Positions 1 to 13,015 of a stretch of 64,000 nucleotides of DNA are shown in pieces (the stretch's first letter is position 1; each line of letters starts with the position of its first letter). This DNA is from Aptenodytes patagonicus (Eukaryota > Chordata > Aves > Sphenisciformes > Spheniscidae). A program made the translations under genes and the position numbers. The stretch spans positions 1,619,501 through 1,683,500 of the forward strand of contig NC_134962.1 of the NCBI RefSeq assembly GCF_965638725.1. Reading direction: 5' to 3'. Under the pieces are notes generated by a model. It was given only the letters and a program-made list of their open reading frames with translations. It was not told the DNA's origin and made no database searches.

Positions 1-1901
1 GGCTCCGGCTCCCGTGGGTGCCCCCTTCCACCCCCCCCCCCAAACCCTGGGCGAGCCCCGGGGCCTGTGCAACTGCAGCCTCCCAGGCTGCAAATGTAGA
101 GGCGCTACTGGGAATACAGCCGTTTCTGGCAAGGAAAAAAAGAAAAGATAGAGATAAAAACAGAAAGGGAAAACAAGCACAATCACAGCTCGCTCTGTGG
201 GCAAACAGATGGCTCTGGAGAGCCAAATCGCTCTGAAAGCAGGGTAATGTAACCTGGTGCATGGGCTGTCCCTGTTGCACTCCATACGGGGATGCCAGGA
301 ACTGGCACTGCTTTGGTTTAGGGCTGGGTTGTTTGGGGTTTTTTTGGTTTTTTGGGTTTTTTTTTTTTTGTGGAAAGAAAAAAAGTGAAAAGGAAATAGA
401 GCTTGTTTTTTAAGTTGACAGCTCCCTTGGAAAAAAAAGTTGCTGTGAATGAGTGAATTAGTATAAATTGTAGTGCAGCTAGGGGCCAGACATCTGAAAG
501 GTTTATAAATGCTTGGAATTCCTATGAGGAAGTGTTATTAGTTCTGTTATGTATTTAGGGAAAATGAGGCTAAGAAAAATTGCTTTGTCAACTAGATATC
601 ACCATCTAGCTTCTACAAGACATGTAAGAATTAAAATATCCCAGTTAGATACTACAAGAACTTAAAAAGTTATAAACAGGAAATTACACAGAATGAGGAA
701 AGTTACCTGCTGTAGAGCGTATCATCGCAGTCTGACTGGGGTCACAAAATCTCACTTTCAGAATGACGTATTTCTTTTTCAAATCAAGCGTGTTCAGCTT
801 GTGAAAGCCACGTTCTCCACGTCAAGCTGGGTTCTCATTACAGTATCACCGACGACAGGGACACAGGCATTTATTTAGCTAATTTCTGTTTATGATACAT
901 AAGCTGTGTGAGCCACAGGTACTTCAGCTAGAGCACAACAGAGAGACACCTTCCATCTTGGCTCAGCAGGCACCACCAACCAGGGCACGGCTTTGTCCGT
1001 AAACGAAACAGCTAAGACTAAGAGAGAGCAGATACAGCATCGCAAAGGACCACTACCTCAACACCCTCTTACCAGCAAACCGTTACCTGTTCACAGGTGC
1101 TTTACATGTGTTTCATCCTCTCACTGTACATTGTTTATAGACTAACAGCGTTCTGCTACAAGAAAGCAAGTAGATATCATGGGCCGAGGTGATAATGTAA
1201 ACTAAAACCAAAGAAAGGGAAAGCAACACATCACTGAAAACGTTGTCAGGTTACGACTGTCAATGCACTGCTGAAGGTAGAGGTGCAAGGAAAACCGCTA
1301 GCGTTCCTCTTGAACACTGCTGTGAGGTGGCACTCAGCGGATGGCATGGTTCTGCCTGCTGCATACCGCCTCGCCTGGGGGGGCAGAGGGTTAATTTGAA
1401 TCACCAAGGTGATTATGTAGCTGTAGGAACTGGCTTAGAAGATGGGTCTCAAACCTCAACAGCCTGGCAGATTACAGAGAGAGAAAAATAGACATCTCCA
1501 GAGATGTAGAAGAATGGAAAGAAATTGCTTACAGGAGTACAAAGGCACCTAATTAGAATGAAACAGAAGATAGTAAGATAGGGAGACATCTTGGCAGAGT
1601 ATAACAGAGAATAATTCCTGACAGTGAATCTATTAAGCAGAGGTAGGACCTCTCAAGGGTGGGGTAGCAGGAGACCAGTTGGTTGGAATATATAAAAGAC
1701 TATACAAAACATTAGAAACCATGCAACTATGAGGGAAAATTCCTCTGGAACTACATCTAGTCTAACAGTTCTTTCCCATCTATAAATATATAAGCTAAGC
1801 TTTAATTAAGAGAGCAGAGAAGAGTCACAGCCATGATTATACTCCCTCACAGCTGCTTTTCCTGTGGTTCTTAATGTTGTTATTGCTGCTTTCTTACACA
1901 G
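1..1901. other. Upstream flank of FNDC11, no gene recognised
   Basis: No open frame here resembles a known protein, and I see no CR1 or other interspersed repeat. The first 60 bases are GC-rich with a C-tract. Bases 320-370 are a T/G-rich low-complexity run, and the remainder is ordinary AT-leaning sequence. The stretch must contain the 3' part of the intron before the FNDC11 coding exon, because a pyrimidine-rich acceptor ends at 1901. I could not locate the non-coding first exon or the promoter with confidence. Confidence 0.5.
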
Positions 1902-2940
1902 CAACTGAGCTTTGGAATCATGGCTGTGATTTTGAATGAGTTTGAAACCAGTTCAGAGAGTACTGCGCACAGCGAAGAACAACAGGACAGTGCCAGCTGG
2001 GAGAGGTACTTGGAAAGGAGAAGCCTTGTTCTGCAGTTCCTGCACTCCAGCCTGAGCCGCCACCACCTCCAGCACCACCAGAACAAAGTTGAGCTTCTGA
2101 AGAAGTGTCGCTTTTACTTGGAGATTGAGCCCAAACATGTGAACGTGAGAGACCAGAACCACGTGATGCATCGCACTGACATCTTGCAACTCATAGACCC
2201 CTGCCAGTTCCAGAGGATGAAGACGGTGGGAAAAAACCAGACTGAAATCCAGCTGTCGCTTTTAACTGGGCTGTTAGAACAGCTGGAACGAGGTCAGGAG
2301 GAGCTGAGCTGTTACGTAGAGACCTCTGACATGATAACTTTCCTCTCCCGGTGGGACTTGATTATGCAGAGACTATCCAAGCTCTCCGAGTTTATGGAAA
2401 CTCTCGTTTCCTTGCAAGTGCCAGGAAAGCTCTACGTCAAGCACCGTTTGGTGTCACATGCAGATCTTAGAGGTACTAGACTCCCCAACATTAGGCTTTC
2501 TCTCTGTACAAAGATGCCACTGATTTTTGATCGGAAAGAATCATTTGCACACAAGAACTGGGCCAAGCTCAAGTGGTTTACTGAAAATCAAGAGTCACAC
2601 CTCGAACAATGCGAACTGCAAGTTAAGTTACTGACAAACGGGAGTCAGACAGAACCGGGATACGGTAGGAGTCAGGTAGTCACCTCCAACACATACGTAG
2701 TCCAGGACCTGCAGCCCGGCAGATCATACGAATTCACAATTAGAAGATCAGACACTCACACACTTGTCTTTGAAAAATGGCGTGACAGCATTACATTGAA
2801 GACAAAAACTAACGCTGTTGAAGACGCGGACAGCAGCGCTTGTGCACCAGAAGGATGAGGTGGCACGCAAGAACGTTCTTCTCATTTTATCCATTTGAAA
2901 AAGATGAATGAGAAAAATTAAAGGTAAACCTTATTTTTAA
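1902..2940 (+). CDS. FNDC11: FNDC11, fibronectin type III domain-containing protein 11 (coding exon; CDS 1920-2858)
   Basis: One intronless reading frame of 312 residues runs from the ATG at 1920 to the TGA ending at 2858. The start has A at -3 and G at +4. A pyrimidine-rich acceptor ending in CAG at 1901 precedes it, so the exon opens with 18 bases of 5'UTR. Residues 1-200 are mostly helical and charged (for example WERYLERRSLVLQFLHSSL near 27-45). Residues 210-297 form an FN3 fold, with the typical YVVQDLQPGRSYEFTI strand pair near 259-274. Human FNDC11 (C20orf195) is of similar length (about 318 residues), is encoded largely by one exon, and lies convergent to HELZ2, exactly as here. Its molecular function is unknown; in mammals it is expressed mainly in testis. 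An ATTAAA poly(A) signal lies at 2917-2922, so the transcript probably ends near 2940. Identification rests on the FN3 domain, length, exon structure and synteny, with no database search. Confidence 0.88.
2917..2922 (+). terminator. FNDC11: Poly(A) signal of FNDC11 (ATTAAA)
   Basis: ATTAAA lies 59 bases after the FNDC11 stop codon, in AT-rich sequence. It is the first recognised signal variant downstream of the gene on this strand. Confidence 0.5.
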
Positions 2941-3268
2941 ACATTTTGCGTAAAACTGAACTCGTTCTGTTTTCAACAACCATTTTACAAGCGCCTTCCC
3001 CAAATCTTTCCAGGTTAACAGTAACCCATTCCAAATTTCTCACACAAAATAACATCCTTAGGCAGCATTTGGGACTCAACACTCACCTCCCGCTGCCAGA
3101 ACTCACAGGTGGGAGCAGCTAGAAGCAGGCAGCCTTGCAGGACACCTGGCATGCAAAGCACAGGAGATAGAAGCATCTCCAGCATCCAGTGCTTTCCATC
3201 CACCAAAAGATGCCCAGTGCCAGCGTGTTACAATGATGTTGTTTTGGGTTTTTTTACCCCAAGTTATT

Positions 3269-3283
3269 CCCCCCCCCCCCCCC
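3269..3283. repeat. Homopolymer tract C15
   Basis: Fifteen consecutive C on the plus strand. Length is likely to vary between individuals and sequencing runs. Confidence 0.9.
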
Positions 3284-3449
3284 GTCCTTCCTCCAAAACA
3301 CCTGAACTGAATCCTAAGGTCTTCAAATCACTCACCCTAACTTACCTCCACCTCTGGTTCCTCTCACACTCTACACCCTGTGCCTTACAGGTACCTAAGC
3401 GTGATTTTGTGCTCACCCCTCTACAGTGCATGAAAAGATCACTCTGATT

Positions 3450-3471
3450 AAAAAAAAAAAAAAAAAAAAAA
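3450..3471. repeat. Homopolymer tract A22 with A/C-rich continuation
   Basis: Twenty-two A on the plus strand, continued by AAC/AAAC-rich sequence to about 3500. It could be a retroposed tail, but no source gene is recognisable to its left. Confidence 0.85.
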
Positions 3472-3689
3472 GAAACCAACACAAAACCAACAACAAAAAA
3501 CCCCCAACCACCCCCCCAAGCCCCCACACAGACGGGGAAGGGTATTACATCCACGCGACCAATACGTAGAACACAATCTTTTCTGCCATGTACTGCAGTT
3601 AACGCTCATTTTCTTTTTTACCATTTGGTTCAGTCCAAATATCTATCAGTTCCGTCCCCACACAGATTCTAGTCAAACCATCACATAAA

Positions 3690-6600
3690 CAGACCTTTTA
3701 GTAATAAAATTTATTATTTAAATAAATTCAAATCATTTTTACAATTATGGCTTAAATATCAAAAAAGGAATGTTGAGGTTCAGTCTTATAAACGGTAGAA
3801 GCAGGTAAAAATATTTGTATCCAAAATGTCATTTGAGGTTTGCTGCAAGTCACAGATATACAAAAGATAAAAACCCGCCACATTTAAAGTTCCTTAATTT
3901 ACACTTCATGACACTTAACATTTCATTTCTATTTTAAAAAAAACCCAACAATTTATTGCAGTAAATTGATTGTCCTACACAGATCCGTCCAAATCCTCTA
4001 AAACAGTCCAGTGGGCTTCTCCTTTGCCAGCTGGAGCCAAGGAGAGGTTTCCTAGTTCTGGATGTCTGTAATTTCACTGCCAGGCCGAGCAGGATGCAGG
4101 GCGATGGCTGCAACCACGCGGCCCGTCACAGGCTGATGCCTGGCACACCGCTTGCCGCGGGCGCAGGTTCCCGTTGTTCAGCTTGGACTCAAGCTCTAGC
4201 TAGTGCCGAGGAAATTAAGTTACCCTGCTGGATGAACCGACCTTCGTGTCCTGCAACAACGTTCTTTTTGTCTGTGAGCTGCGGAAAACGTAGAGCCTGT
4301 GATCGGACAGATACCCTGTGCACCACGCTGCCAGTGGTTTCCTACTGGAATTACCCAAGGTTTGCCTTTTTTGTAAGTATTTTAAGAATATGTGCTTGAA
4401 CATAAAATTCTTTCAAAAGTAAATTCAAAGCTCTGTGTGCAAACGAAACTGGACTACTTTGAACTTCTTTTCTCTATTAATTTCTATGATTCTCTCTCTC
4501 CATGAGCATAAGGACAAGAACACGATGCTCAGCTGTCTCTAACAGTCTATAAAAAGTTTGATTAATTGCACTTTCTGCTATCCCTGACTATTGCAGCTGC
4601 ATGACCAACTCTACAGGTACCTGCTCACAGCCCAGTCAGCCCAAGAGTCCAGCCTGGCTGGGTGGTCTAGGGCACCATTTTCTCAACGCAGTTACAAAAT
4701 GCATCTTCGGAGGAAAAAAAAAAGATGTATATTGTCTTGCAACACAGAGGTGACCAAGCAAAGCATTTCAGTCCAGTCTTTACCCTCCAAGGAGCAGCAG
4801 TAAACATTTTTTCCCCGCTGAGGGCAAAGGGAGATGCTTTGTGAGGTCTCTTTCTTGGTCTACACAAACATATGGCCAAACCGCACACAAGAGCATTGGA
4901 CTAAGCCACTACACTTGGGGTGTCTCCTTGTTTGTGTTACATGTAATGAAATAACCATTAAAAAAAAAAACAACAACCAGGAGAGAGACTCTTCACTTAC
5001 ACTAGATCGTGAAAATGAGACCCACTGGTTCTAAAGGGACCAAGATGACTTTGTTAGAATGGTGCTGGCACCATGGTAAAGTATTTCTCCCAACAATTGC
5101 AGCACCTTTTGCAGTTCTCCATGTCATCCTGGAGATACATGATTGCATTTCAGTAGTCCACAAAATGATTCCCATACAAGCTTATTTTGGAATTGCAATA
5201 TTATTTGCAAAATCAGGCTGGCGCGGAATCTTTGAGATCCCAGCTGGGATGACTTCAAAGAGGAACATCTTACCAGCTTTTATCAAGCATCTTTAGAACC
5301 AGCAGGAGTTACTTCCTACGGGCTTTTGTCCCTTACGGAATCGCCAGCCATATGCCCGTTATTACGCTTCAGTAAGACAAGAGCAAGCCTGGGTGGTCTC
5401 TAGTGTACGGATCAAACCCACCAAATGCAGAAGTGCAGGAAGGTAGTTTAAAATAAGGAAGAGAACAACAAAATTTCTCCATAGGTTCTTGGGTCAAGTC
5501 TAACACAGAGTCATGAGAAGAAACACAGCGTTAAAGAAGGACTTCTCCAGACACAAGGCTTTCTTATTGCACATTCCTCCACACTGGAAAGAGCCACGCT
5601 GCATTTTCAGTTGCAATCACAGGACAAAATTCATCCCTGCCGTAGTGCTGTGAAGTCACGGGGACCCCTCACTTACGCCAAGGAGGACTCGTGTGCCGGC
5701 ACAGTACATACTTGGTGCAAAACCACTGTGATTGCATCTTGGCTCCATCCCACATGAACATCTAGAGACAGCCAAGCGTGTGGTCTTGGGGGAGAGCTGA
5801 GGCAGGCACTTCATACATTCAGAATTGAAATGAGATAAAAGACACCCTCCCTCAAAACTATCATGCTTCAAAAAGCAGCTCCATGATTCAGCAGAGAGCA
5901 CCACTTCGCCACTATACATCTGTATCAGCCATACGTTACCGGCAAAAGCAGCCTTCTCTAGTGAATCACAGCTTCCAGTTCACAGCAGTTTGGCTACTTA
6001 AAATAAAAAAAATACATTATACACATATATGCTGTGGTACATTTATCAAATTTCCATCACCGCTCTTAAAAACTCAGGCCATAAGACTGTGAAACAAATT
6101 CACAGAGTTAAAAGTTAATAAATTAGAAGCAGCTTTAAAAAAATAGGAAAGGGGGGCTCTTACAGGAGGAGATTTCAAATAAAATTCAGAACAGTTTAAA
6201 ATACGCTTACAAATTCCAACGTTTCCTGGTAGGAGCGGTCCTCGCTTTTCATTAACCTTATACTGGTGAGGACAACCTCCTTTGTACAAAGAATAAGTAA
6301 ATCTATTTACAAAATCAACTTGGCCTTGGCTTTGTGGTATTTACATGCTCAGAGAACAGCATTTTGGTTAGACAAAGAGTGGTACGTGGTTCTCTCTTTG
6401 CTTTCTTCCTTCACTTAAAAAACCCAAAACAACAACAACAAAAATTGTTTTTCTGCTTTGAGAAATGAGAAGCCTTAAAAATTCCCTGGCCTTGGTTTTA
6501 AAATGAGTGGTAGTACTCAGAAGCTTTGGTCCTCTATGGCAAATCGCAGCTTGCTGCGCGGCTCCGTTGCGCGCAGTCATTCCACCCTCGATGAATGGAC

Positions 6601-6962
6601 TGAATATTTGGTCCCCAAGGTGCAGCTGCACTGGCAGAAAGGATGGGGGCTCCGCTGAGCGTCTTCCAGTTAAAAAAAATAGTATCGTCGTTAATAAAGT
6701 CACACACCCATCCATCCATTTCCAATGCTTTTTGGTTTGCTCGAGCTGAAAGTTCCTGTCCAAGGTTGCACTGATTAAAAAAACCCCCCGATGCCAAAGC
6801 ACGCACTGAAGCTGAGCTGTCACTGTGCAGGGGAAGATCCCGGCTCCCCCGCTGCATTTGGCTCCACAGGTCATTAAATAATGGAAAGAATGCGTCCTTC
6901 CCAAGGCACACGTAACGCAGTTCAGGTAGAGAGGGACGAGCTCATCGAGGTACAACCCGTCC
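3690..6962 (-). other. HELZ2: Probable 3'UTR of HELZ2
   Basis: After the HELZ2 stop codon (6963-6965) the minus strand runs about 3.2 kb without any plausible exon. AATAAA motifs on the minus strand then appear in an AT-rich cluster near 3711-3725, followed by GT-rich sequence around 3665-3700. Another candidate AATAAA lies at about 3951-3956. The span is inferred from these signals; an earlier weak signal could end the transcript sooner. Open frames inside it, such as one of 208 residues at 6368-6994, have no family resemblance and are considered chance. Confidence 0.5.
3711..3725 (-). terminator. HELZ2: Candidate poly(A) signal cluster of HELZ2
   Basis: Minus-strand AATAAA overlaps ATTTAAATAATAAAT-type sequence, and GT-rich sequence follows within about 40 bases. 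This is the arrangement expected of a cleavage site. Confidence 0.45.
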
Positions 6963-9900
6963 TCATCGGCGGAAGGCTGAAGTCTTCCTGACAAAAATCC
7001 CCTGGGCTGCAGTGTAGCAGTTGTGCTGTCTGTAATGCTGAAGCAGTCTCCTCCACAGAGGGTTGCACTCCAGGAGGTACTGGTTCCCTGTTGGCACAGG
7101 GATGGGGGCAGCGGGTTAGTGGCCAGAAGGGGCTAGGACGATACCGTCACAGAAACTTTTGCCTAACGTTTCTAGCCTAAGGGTGCTGGATAACTTGCAG
7201 GGACATTTCCTTCAGCCAGAGCTCTGTGAAATCCCAGCTCCCTTTTCAGTGCTGTCATATCTGCGAGCAGCTTCCCTACACATCACAGCCTACGCTTGCA
7301 TGATTAGGAGGAAAGTAAGCAGCCAAATTCTGTTAGGAGAGAGCTCTAGCATGCAAGTGACGGAAGCGACGTGGTCCGAACCAGAGGGTGAGAAAAAACT
7401 AATTATACATGCTGCATACGAGCCATGCACGATCTCTGCTTTGCACAGATTGCCCAGATAGCCCAGTTTCAAAACCACAGACAATCTAAAGGGCACAAGG
7501 ATAAAGAAAGACCATCGGTTGTACTAGTTTGGGTCCCCACCCCTTTATCCAAGCATCCTGTTCCCCTGCAGGCCTGTGCACGCTCCCAGGAGACCCACCT
7601 AAAATGCAGAGTCCTTCCTGAGCTCGCGTGATGCCGACATTGACCTGGTTTGGGTCGGTAACAAACCCCAGGTACTTCTTCTGCCAGCTCTTCGTGGGCT
7701 TCCTATCAATCTCCGATCGGGGGCAGGAGCGTACAGTTGACAGGATCACGTATCTCCACTCACTTCCTAGAAAGCGGAATTGAACCAGACTTTTTTAGAA
7801 GGAAGCATCTGGCCACCCCTCCACCCCACAAGACACTCATTTCTCTACAGCAAGACCCGTAAAACTGCAGCCACTGTTTGGGTTTCTCCAGCTTTGGAGG
7901 CCATTGGACTCCTGGTCGTTGCTCTCCAAAGAGCACGTGCTATGTCAGTTCTTTCACACCCCCTTCAGACATCCTCCACCTTCCTATCTTCAGCAGCCTC
8001 ACCCTGCCTGGCCACTCCAGAGGTTTCCAAAGGATTTATTATAAGCACAAATGACCCAGAAATTTGGCCCAGGGATGCTTCCTCCATGGCTGAAACGAGC
8101 GTGGTGTAGGATTTGCTCAAAGACTGTCTCTGTGAGAAGTTGCTTCAGTCCTCAGGAAGGCAGGAGAGAACAGAACCAACCATCCCCTCTCCTGCCAGCC
8201 TCACCTTGACTCTTCATGATGGTGCAGACGGTCACTCCACGGATGCCCTCTCTCAGGAGGCTCTTGCTGATCTCGGACACCTGGGCGTTGTAGGGGCTCA
8301 GGATGGCGATGCTCTCTGGCCGGATGGTGCCATCTAGTGTCAGCTGCTTCGCCATCCTCACCTAGGGAGACCAGGGTCCTGCTCACCTGGGAGCGGCGGC
8401 CGGAGGGAACCAGCCCTCCCGCACACTGTCCCCAGGGCAGCGATGGTGCCTGGCTGTGCTGCTCCCCCTGCTCTGGGTCACGCTTCCCTACAGCTGCCTC
8501 TGGCCAGGGGCATCGTGGCGTGCTCCAGACCTGGGAAGACGCCAGGCAGATGCTGCACCCCACTGATCTTTATCCTATATCGCTACTCGTTGTCCCTCCA
8601 CGATCCCCAGAGTCGCCCAGCACAACACCCTCCCTTTTGCATCTCCAGCAATTTCCCAGGACCCTCCTCACCGCCTGCTCCACTTCTTCTGGGTTAGCTT
8701 TGGAGTTCTCGTTTCCTTCCTCAGTAGTAATCATGAGGCTCTGCTCCTTCCCCTCCACGTGCCCGAAGATGATAGGGCAGCAGCTGTTACCTTTGTGGTG
8801 GAAGACACTGGGTTTACGAAGCAGCTGGGGGCACGTTTTCAGCCGCATTTCATAAAACTCCTGGGATGGGAACTCGCAAATGCCTTTGTGCTGGCAGAGA
8901 AAAGGGGAGAAACAGAGATGAACAAAACCCAAGGAACTTCTCAACCTGCAGCGTCTTTTTGGGCAGGCTTCACCTGCAATGCCACTGTGCTATAGCTGGC
9001 ACTGGGCGAGTGCATTACTCTACTCTAGGAAGGGAAAGCGCTAACGGAAAATATCTGTTTCCCAGTGGCTTGAGGCAAGCCCCGATAGCTGCATTTTCTG
9101 TGATGAAGAAAAGACAATCCACTCGAGGAAGGCCTCACCATGCGGTACTGCGTATCCAGCATCCACGCCTGATTCCGGTAGCGCTCAAAAAGAGATGTCT
9201 CCATGCCAAGACTCTTGCAGAAGTCATTGTTGACTACAGGCCGCAGCTGTTTGTGATCCCCAAGCAAAACAACCTGGAACAAAGAGTGGACACCTCAACG
9301 ACGAGGGTGGTGGCACTGGTGAAGGCAATCAGCTCTTTGAAAGGCTATTTGCACACAGACATTTGTTGCTCCTTATTTATGTTATGGTTACAGCAACCTC
9401 AGTCAAGGACCACGTTGGGCATTAAATAAAGATCCTGACCCAGATAACGCAGAGCCTTGTTCCCATCTGACGGGAGAAAGACATCGTGCAGTAAGTCTGC
9501 TGAGATCTGCTCTGTGCTTCTTGTCACGTTAATACTTTGTACCTGGGTCAGCACATTTTTTGGTGGCAGTGATACCCACCCTCTAAAGAAGCACCAAAAA
9601 TCCAGCCACACCACCACTTGTTTTCTCTTGCAGAAAGCCAAGAGCAAGTTTAGAGGAGACAGTATGGGTGTAACTGTCTGAGGACAGAGAGCTGAGCTGA
9701 TACACGCAGCAGAGAGACGAGCAGACGCAATAGTTCTCCACCACAGCTTTCAGGCCTACAGCAGGTCTTATGACTCTGCTTTATGTGATATGAACAGACA
9801 ATTCACAGCTCGTGCATCTAGTGAGAATACTTATGTACTGCACGTACCTCAAGATTTTAATTATAGTTAGTAGAGTTACACCTCAAAGGAAACAACTCCC

Positions 9901-12900
9901 TGAAGGCTGAAACGTTGATACACCATCATAGATACTACCAAGAACAACCTTAAAGCCTGGTAAAACTTGGAAGAGCTGCATGGTAAGGGGTGGAAGACAT
10001 GCAGAGGTTTGAGAGCCCTGAGCAGCCGTCCTAGAGACGCATCTTTGGAAGGGACTTACCTTCTCAGCATGGCGGTGGCTGACCAAAGGGATGAGGGTCT
10101 CGGGCTCTGTGGACATGGCACACTCATCAATGATTATCTGCTTGACACTGAGCTGCTCCAGGGAGGTGGCAGATGCAGCGGAGCACGTGCACAGGATGAC
10201 ATCGTGGCCTGCCAGTTCATATGCACGAGCAGATGACAAGTGATTTTTGTACCTGGTGGTCGATGCAGAAGACATAAGGGAATCATCTCCGGGCTCCTCA
10301 TGCAGGAACCAGGCGGAGGCTGTACTTTCCCAAATTATTATGGCTCTATCTCCCGCCCCAGGATGAACTGGTGTTCCCAGAAAAGGGCTTTGGATGGACA
10401 CTGTAGGAAATGTACTTTGTCCTGAACTCAACAGGGCAGGGGCTCGGGGCAGAGGATGCAAGTGTCACACGCACACGTATAGTTTGACTTTTGGTCCAGA
10501 CGGACAACAGCACCAGGGCAGAAGCGATGCTGAGGCTCTGCACTGTACCACTAACCCCGAGCTAATCGCTTTTTACCATCATTCCAAACACGCAGCTTAT
10601 TGATCTGTCTTGATGTTTTCACCCAGTCTCTTGGCTTGCATGAGCCAGGACAAATCTGCTGACTTTCACGCGGTCTACCGGTTTGTGTCAGCTGAAACCT
10701 AGCAAGTACGGCCCAAACCTCTTCTCGCAGGGGGAGGAGATTGCTGCACTGTGCTCCTTCGGGCAGTGCTTCAGAGGTGGCACACGGCCAAAGTCAGCCG
10801 TCTCTCACCAGGGTCTCTTTCTACTCACTTCCTTGTTTCTTCTTCTGTTATCTGCTCTCCTTTCTTCATCCGAGCATCAAAGTTACAGATCTCCTGCCAG
10901 AAAGGGTTGGGCGGCCGCCGGATGCGATGATGCAGGATTATTTCGCTGAATAAAGAGTCAATATATAAATATTTTCCCCCAACACAGACCCAAGTGATCT
11001 CTTCTACAGTGAAGCATACCACACCTGTCTATGTGGAGAAACCTCATTAGCTAAAGAAGTCACAGCCAGACTTTTCCATCTTTACAGACCTAACACTTAG
11101 TTCACCCTAGAGGACACAAAATACAACCACTTTTCTTTAGCAGTTGCAAGCAGGAATGAAGTCAGAGACTTTTAGAGCTGTTCAAAAGAGAGATGAAAAC
11201 ATCTAGGATGTTTTCAACAACTGGGTTTCCTGGCTAGGTGCTACATTAGGCTATACACCTTCACTTGGAAAAATTAAGTACAAAGCAGGTTAATAGTGCT
11301 GCTCCACAGCAGCAGAGTGGAAACCGCATTTGCTCTGGCTTGTTCAGCTTTACCGGTGCAGAAAACGTCGCTCCCCAGCACCCTCAGAGCCTGCGGGGCC
11401 ATGCGGTCCTACCTGAGCTCACGCTTTGGTTTTGCATCCCGCAAGGCTTTGCGGTAGAGGTTCCGGTTGCTCCCCGGGTATGGGTATTCCATCGTCTCAA
11501 TGGCGTCCCCGTAAACTCTCAGTGGTTTCAGGATCTTCAGCTTCAGCAGCATCTCTGGGGAAGGAGAACAGGTCTGCTCAGACAGCACCAGGCACCGGTG
11601 ATGCTGAGAAAACCCATGGCCTGCGAGGTGCCCGATGTTTGCCGTGCACTCTTCTCCCCACCCCTCACTCATCAACCCCACCTTTACTGGTCCTTGCCCT
11701 GCAGTGAGGGGTCTTCTGTAAGGAGCAGCCCCGCTTTATGCCCCTCCTGTCTCCCAGCCCCACAGTCACGGCCACGTGTTCTCCCTCCCACCAGTACGAG
11801 CTGCTTCAGGGGCTTAAAACCAATACTTACCAGCAACAACATCAACAGACTTGTTGGATGGGCCACAGTACAAGATGCACTTTCTCCCCTTGTGCTTTTC
11901 TTCTTCAGAGGATGGTGTTTGCTCCTTCTCGACGCTCTCCTCGTTCAGCTTGTGGAACCAGTAGACAATGTGAGTTCCAACAGCAGTTTTCCCCGTGCCT
12001 AGAAAAGCAAGGAGGTTGCTGAGAGCACTTTAACCGTGAAACCCATGCTCTAGATCAGCATCTGGATGATCAGCCATGAAATAAAAGCAAGAACCGAGGG
12101 GACTGCGTTGAACAGCTGTGGGTGATGCCAACCCATGCTACCTTCTCCTGTCTCACCGAGGGCCTATGGAAAGGCAGCCCGGGGAAGTGGTTGAGTCACC
12201 ATCCCTGGAGATATTTAAAAGACGTGTAGACGTGGCACTTAGGGACATGGTTTAGTGGTGGACTTGGTAGCGTTACGTTAACGGTTGGACTCGATGACCT
12301 TAAGGGTCTTTTCCGACCTAAATGATTCTGTGAAAGCAACAGATTAGCTCTAACCTGCCCTTCAAAACAAAGTAGGCATGTACTTGTGCCGTCCCCCCAG
12401 CCTTACCTGGTGGGCCTTGGATGAGCGTGAAGGATTTTCTCAGAGCATTTAGAATAGCCTGGTTCTGACTCTGGTTGAGCTTCCTGGGGCTGCCAGGGAC
12501 ATCAAAGGATTTTTGCTGCAGGATTTTGGACGTTGTCACTGTTACGCAAAGAGCCAAGAAAACAAGTTTAAAGAAGGTTACTGAAGACAGCACACAAGGA
12601 TTCAACAGGAGGATGCAGCAGGTACCAAGCAATCGTGGCCCATTTACAAGACCATCTAAAAGGAATCCTCGTCCTGTGCCAAGATGTTCTGCCCATGAGC
12701 CTTCTCTGTGAGTCCTGGGGATTAAAACATCACCCGTGCCACTCTCCAGCAGGGCATCCCATATTACCTTCACTTTGCCAGGCTAGCAGCTCCTCTCCTC
12801 CCCTTGGCAGGGGAACCTCCTGGTCTGGGAGCGTAACCCCTATGGCAAGGACCCATGGAAGCTGCCAGGGTACCTGCCTGGCCAGAAGCAAGTAGCCACA

Positions 12901-13015
12901 AGGCAAGAAAGGTGAATATTTGCACCTACCTTTTTTAGGAGGTTCATGGCCAAGGGCGATGCTTTTAGCAAGCTCGGAGGCATACGGGAGCTTCCAAATT
13001 GCCTTTTCTTTCCGT
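6963..13015 (-). CDS. HELZ2: HELZ2 coding exons 9-19: helicase 2 and C-terminus (residues 2275-2821)
   Basis: Eleven small exons of 86-219 bases encode a canonical UPF1-like core. The Walker A motif GPPGTGKT is split between exons 10 and 11 (12407/11998). DECAMS (DECA 2532-2535) is in exon 14 (10252-10060), VLLGDHKQLRP and DTQYRM in exon 15 (9273-9139), and ICEFPSQEFY in exon 16 (8890-8672). SPYNAQV and the start of the QG motif are in exon 17 (8361-8205). SEWRYVILSTVRSC and NVGITRAQEGL (motifs V and VI) are in exon 18 (7766-7599). Exon 19 (7087-6963) ends with SAFRR and a TGA. All ATPase motifs are intact, so this is likely the more active of the two helicase cores. Confidence 0.95.

Larger units (their letters stand above)
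2941..3690. other. Convergent intergenic gap between FNDC11 and HELZ2, with homopolymer tracts
   Basis: This 0.75 kb interval separates the two convergent 3' ends. It contains a run of 15 C at 3269-3283 and a run of 22 A at 3450-3471, followed by A/C-rich low-complexity sequence to about 3530. No reading frame or repeat family is recognised. Confidence 0.5.

Noticed and set aside
6368-6994. 208-residue minus-strand frame at the HELZ2 3' end
   Set aside because: It overlaps the last HELZ2 exon in another frame and then runs into the 3'UTR; no family features.
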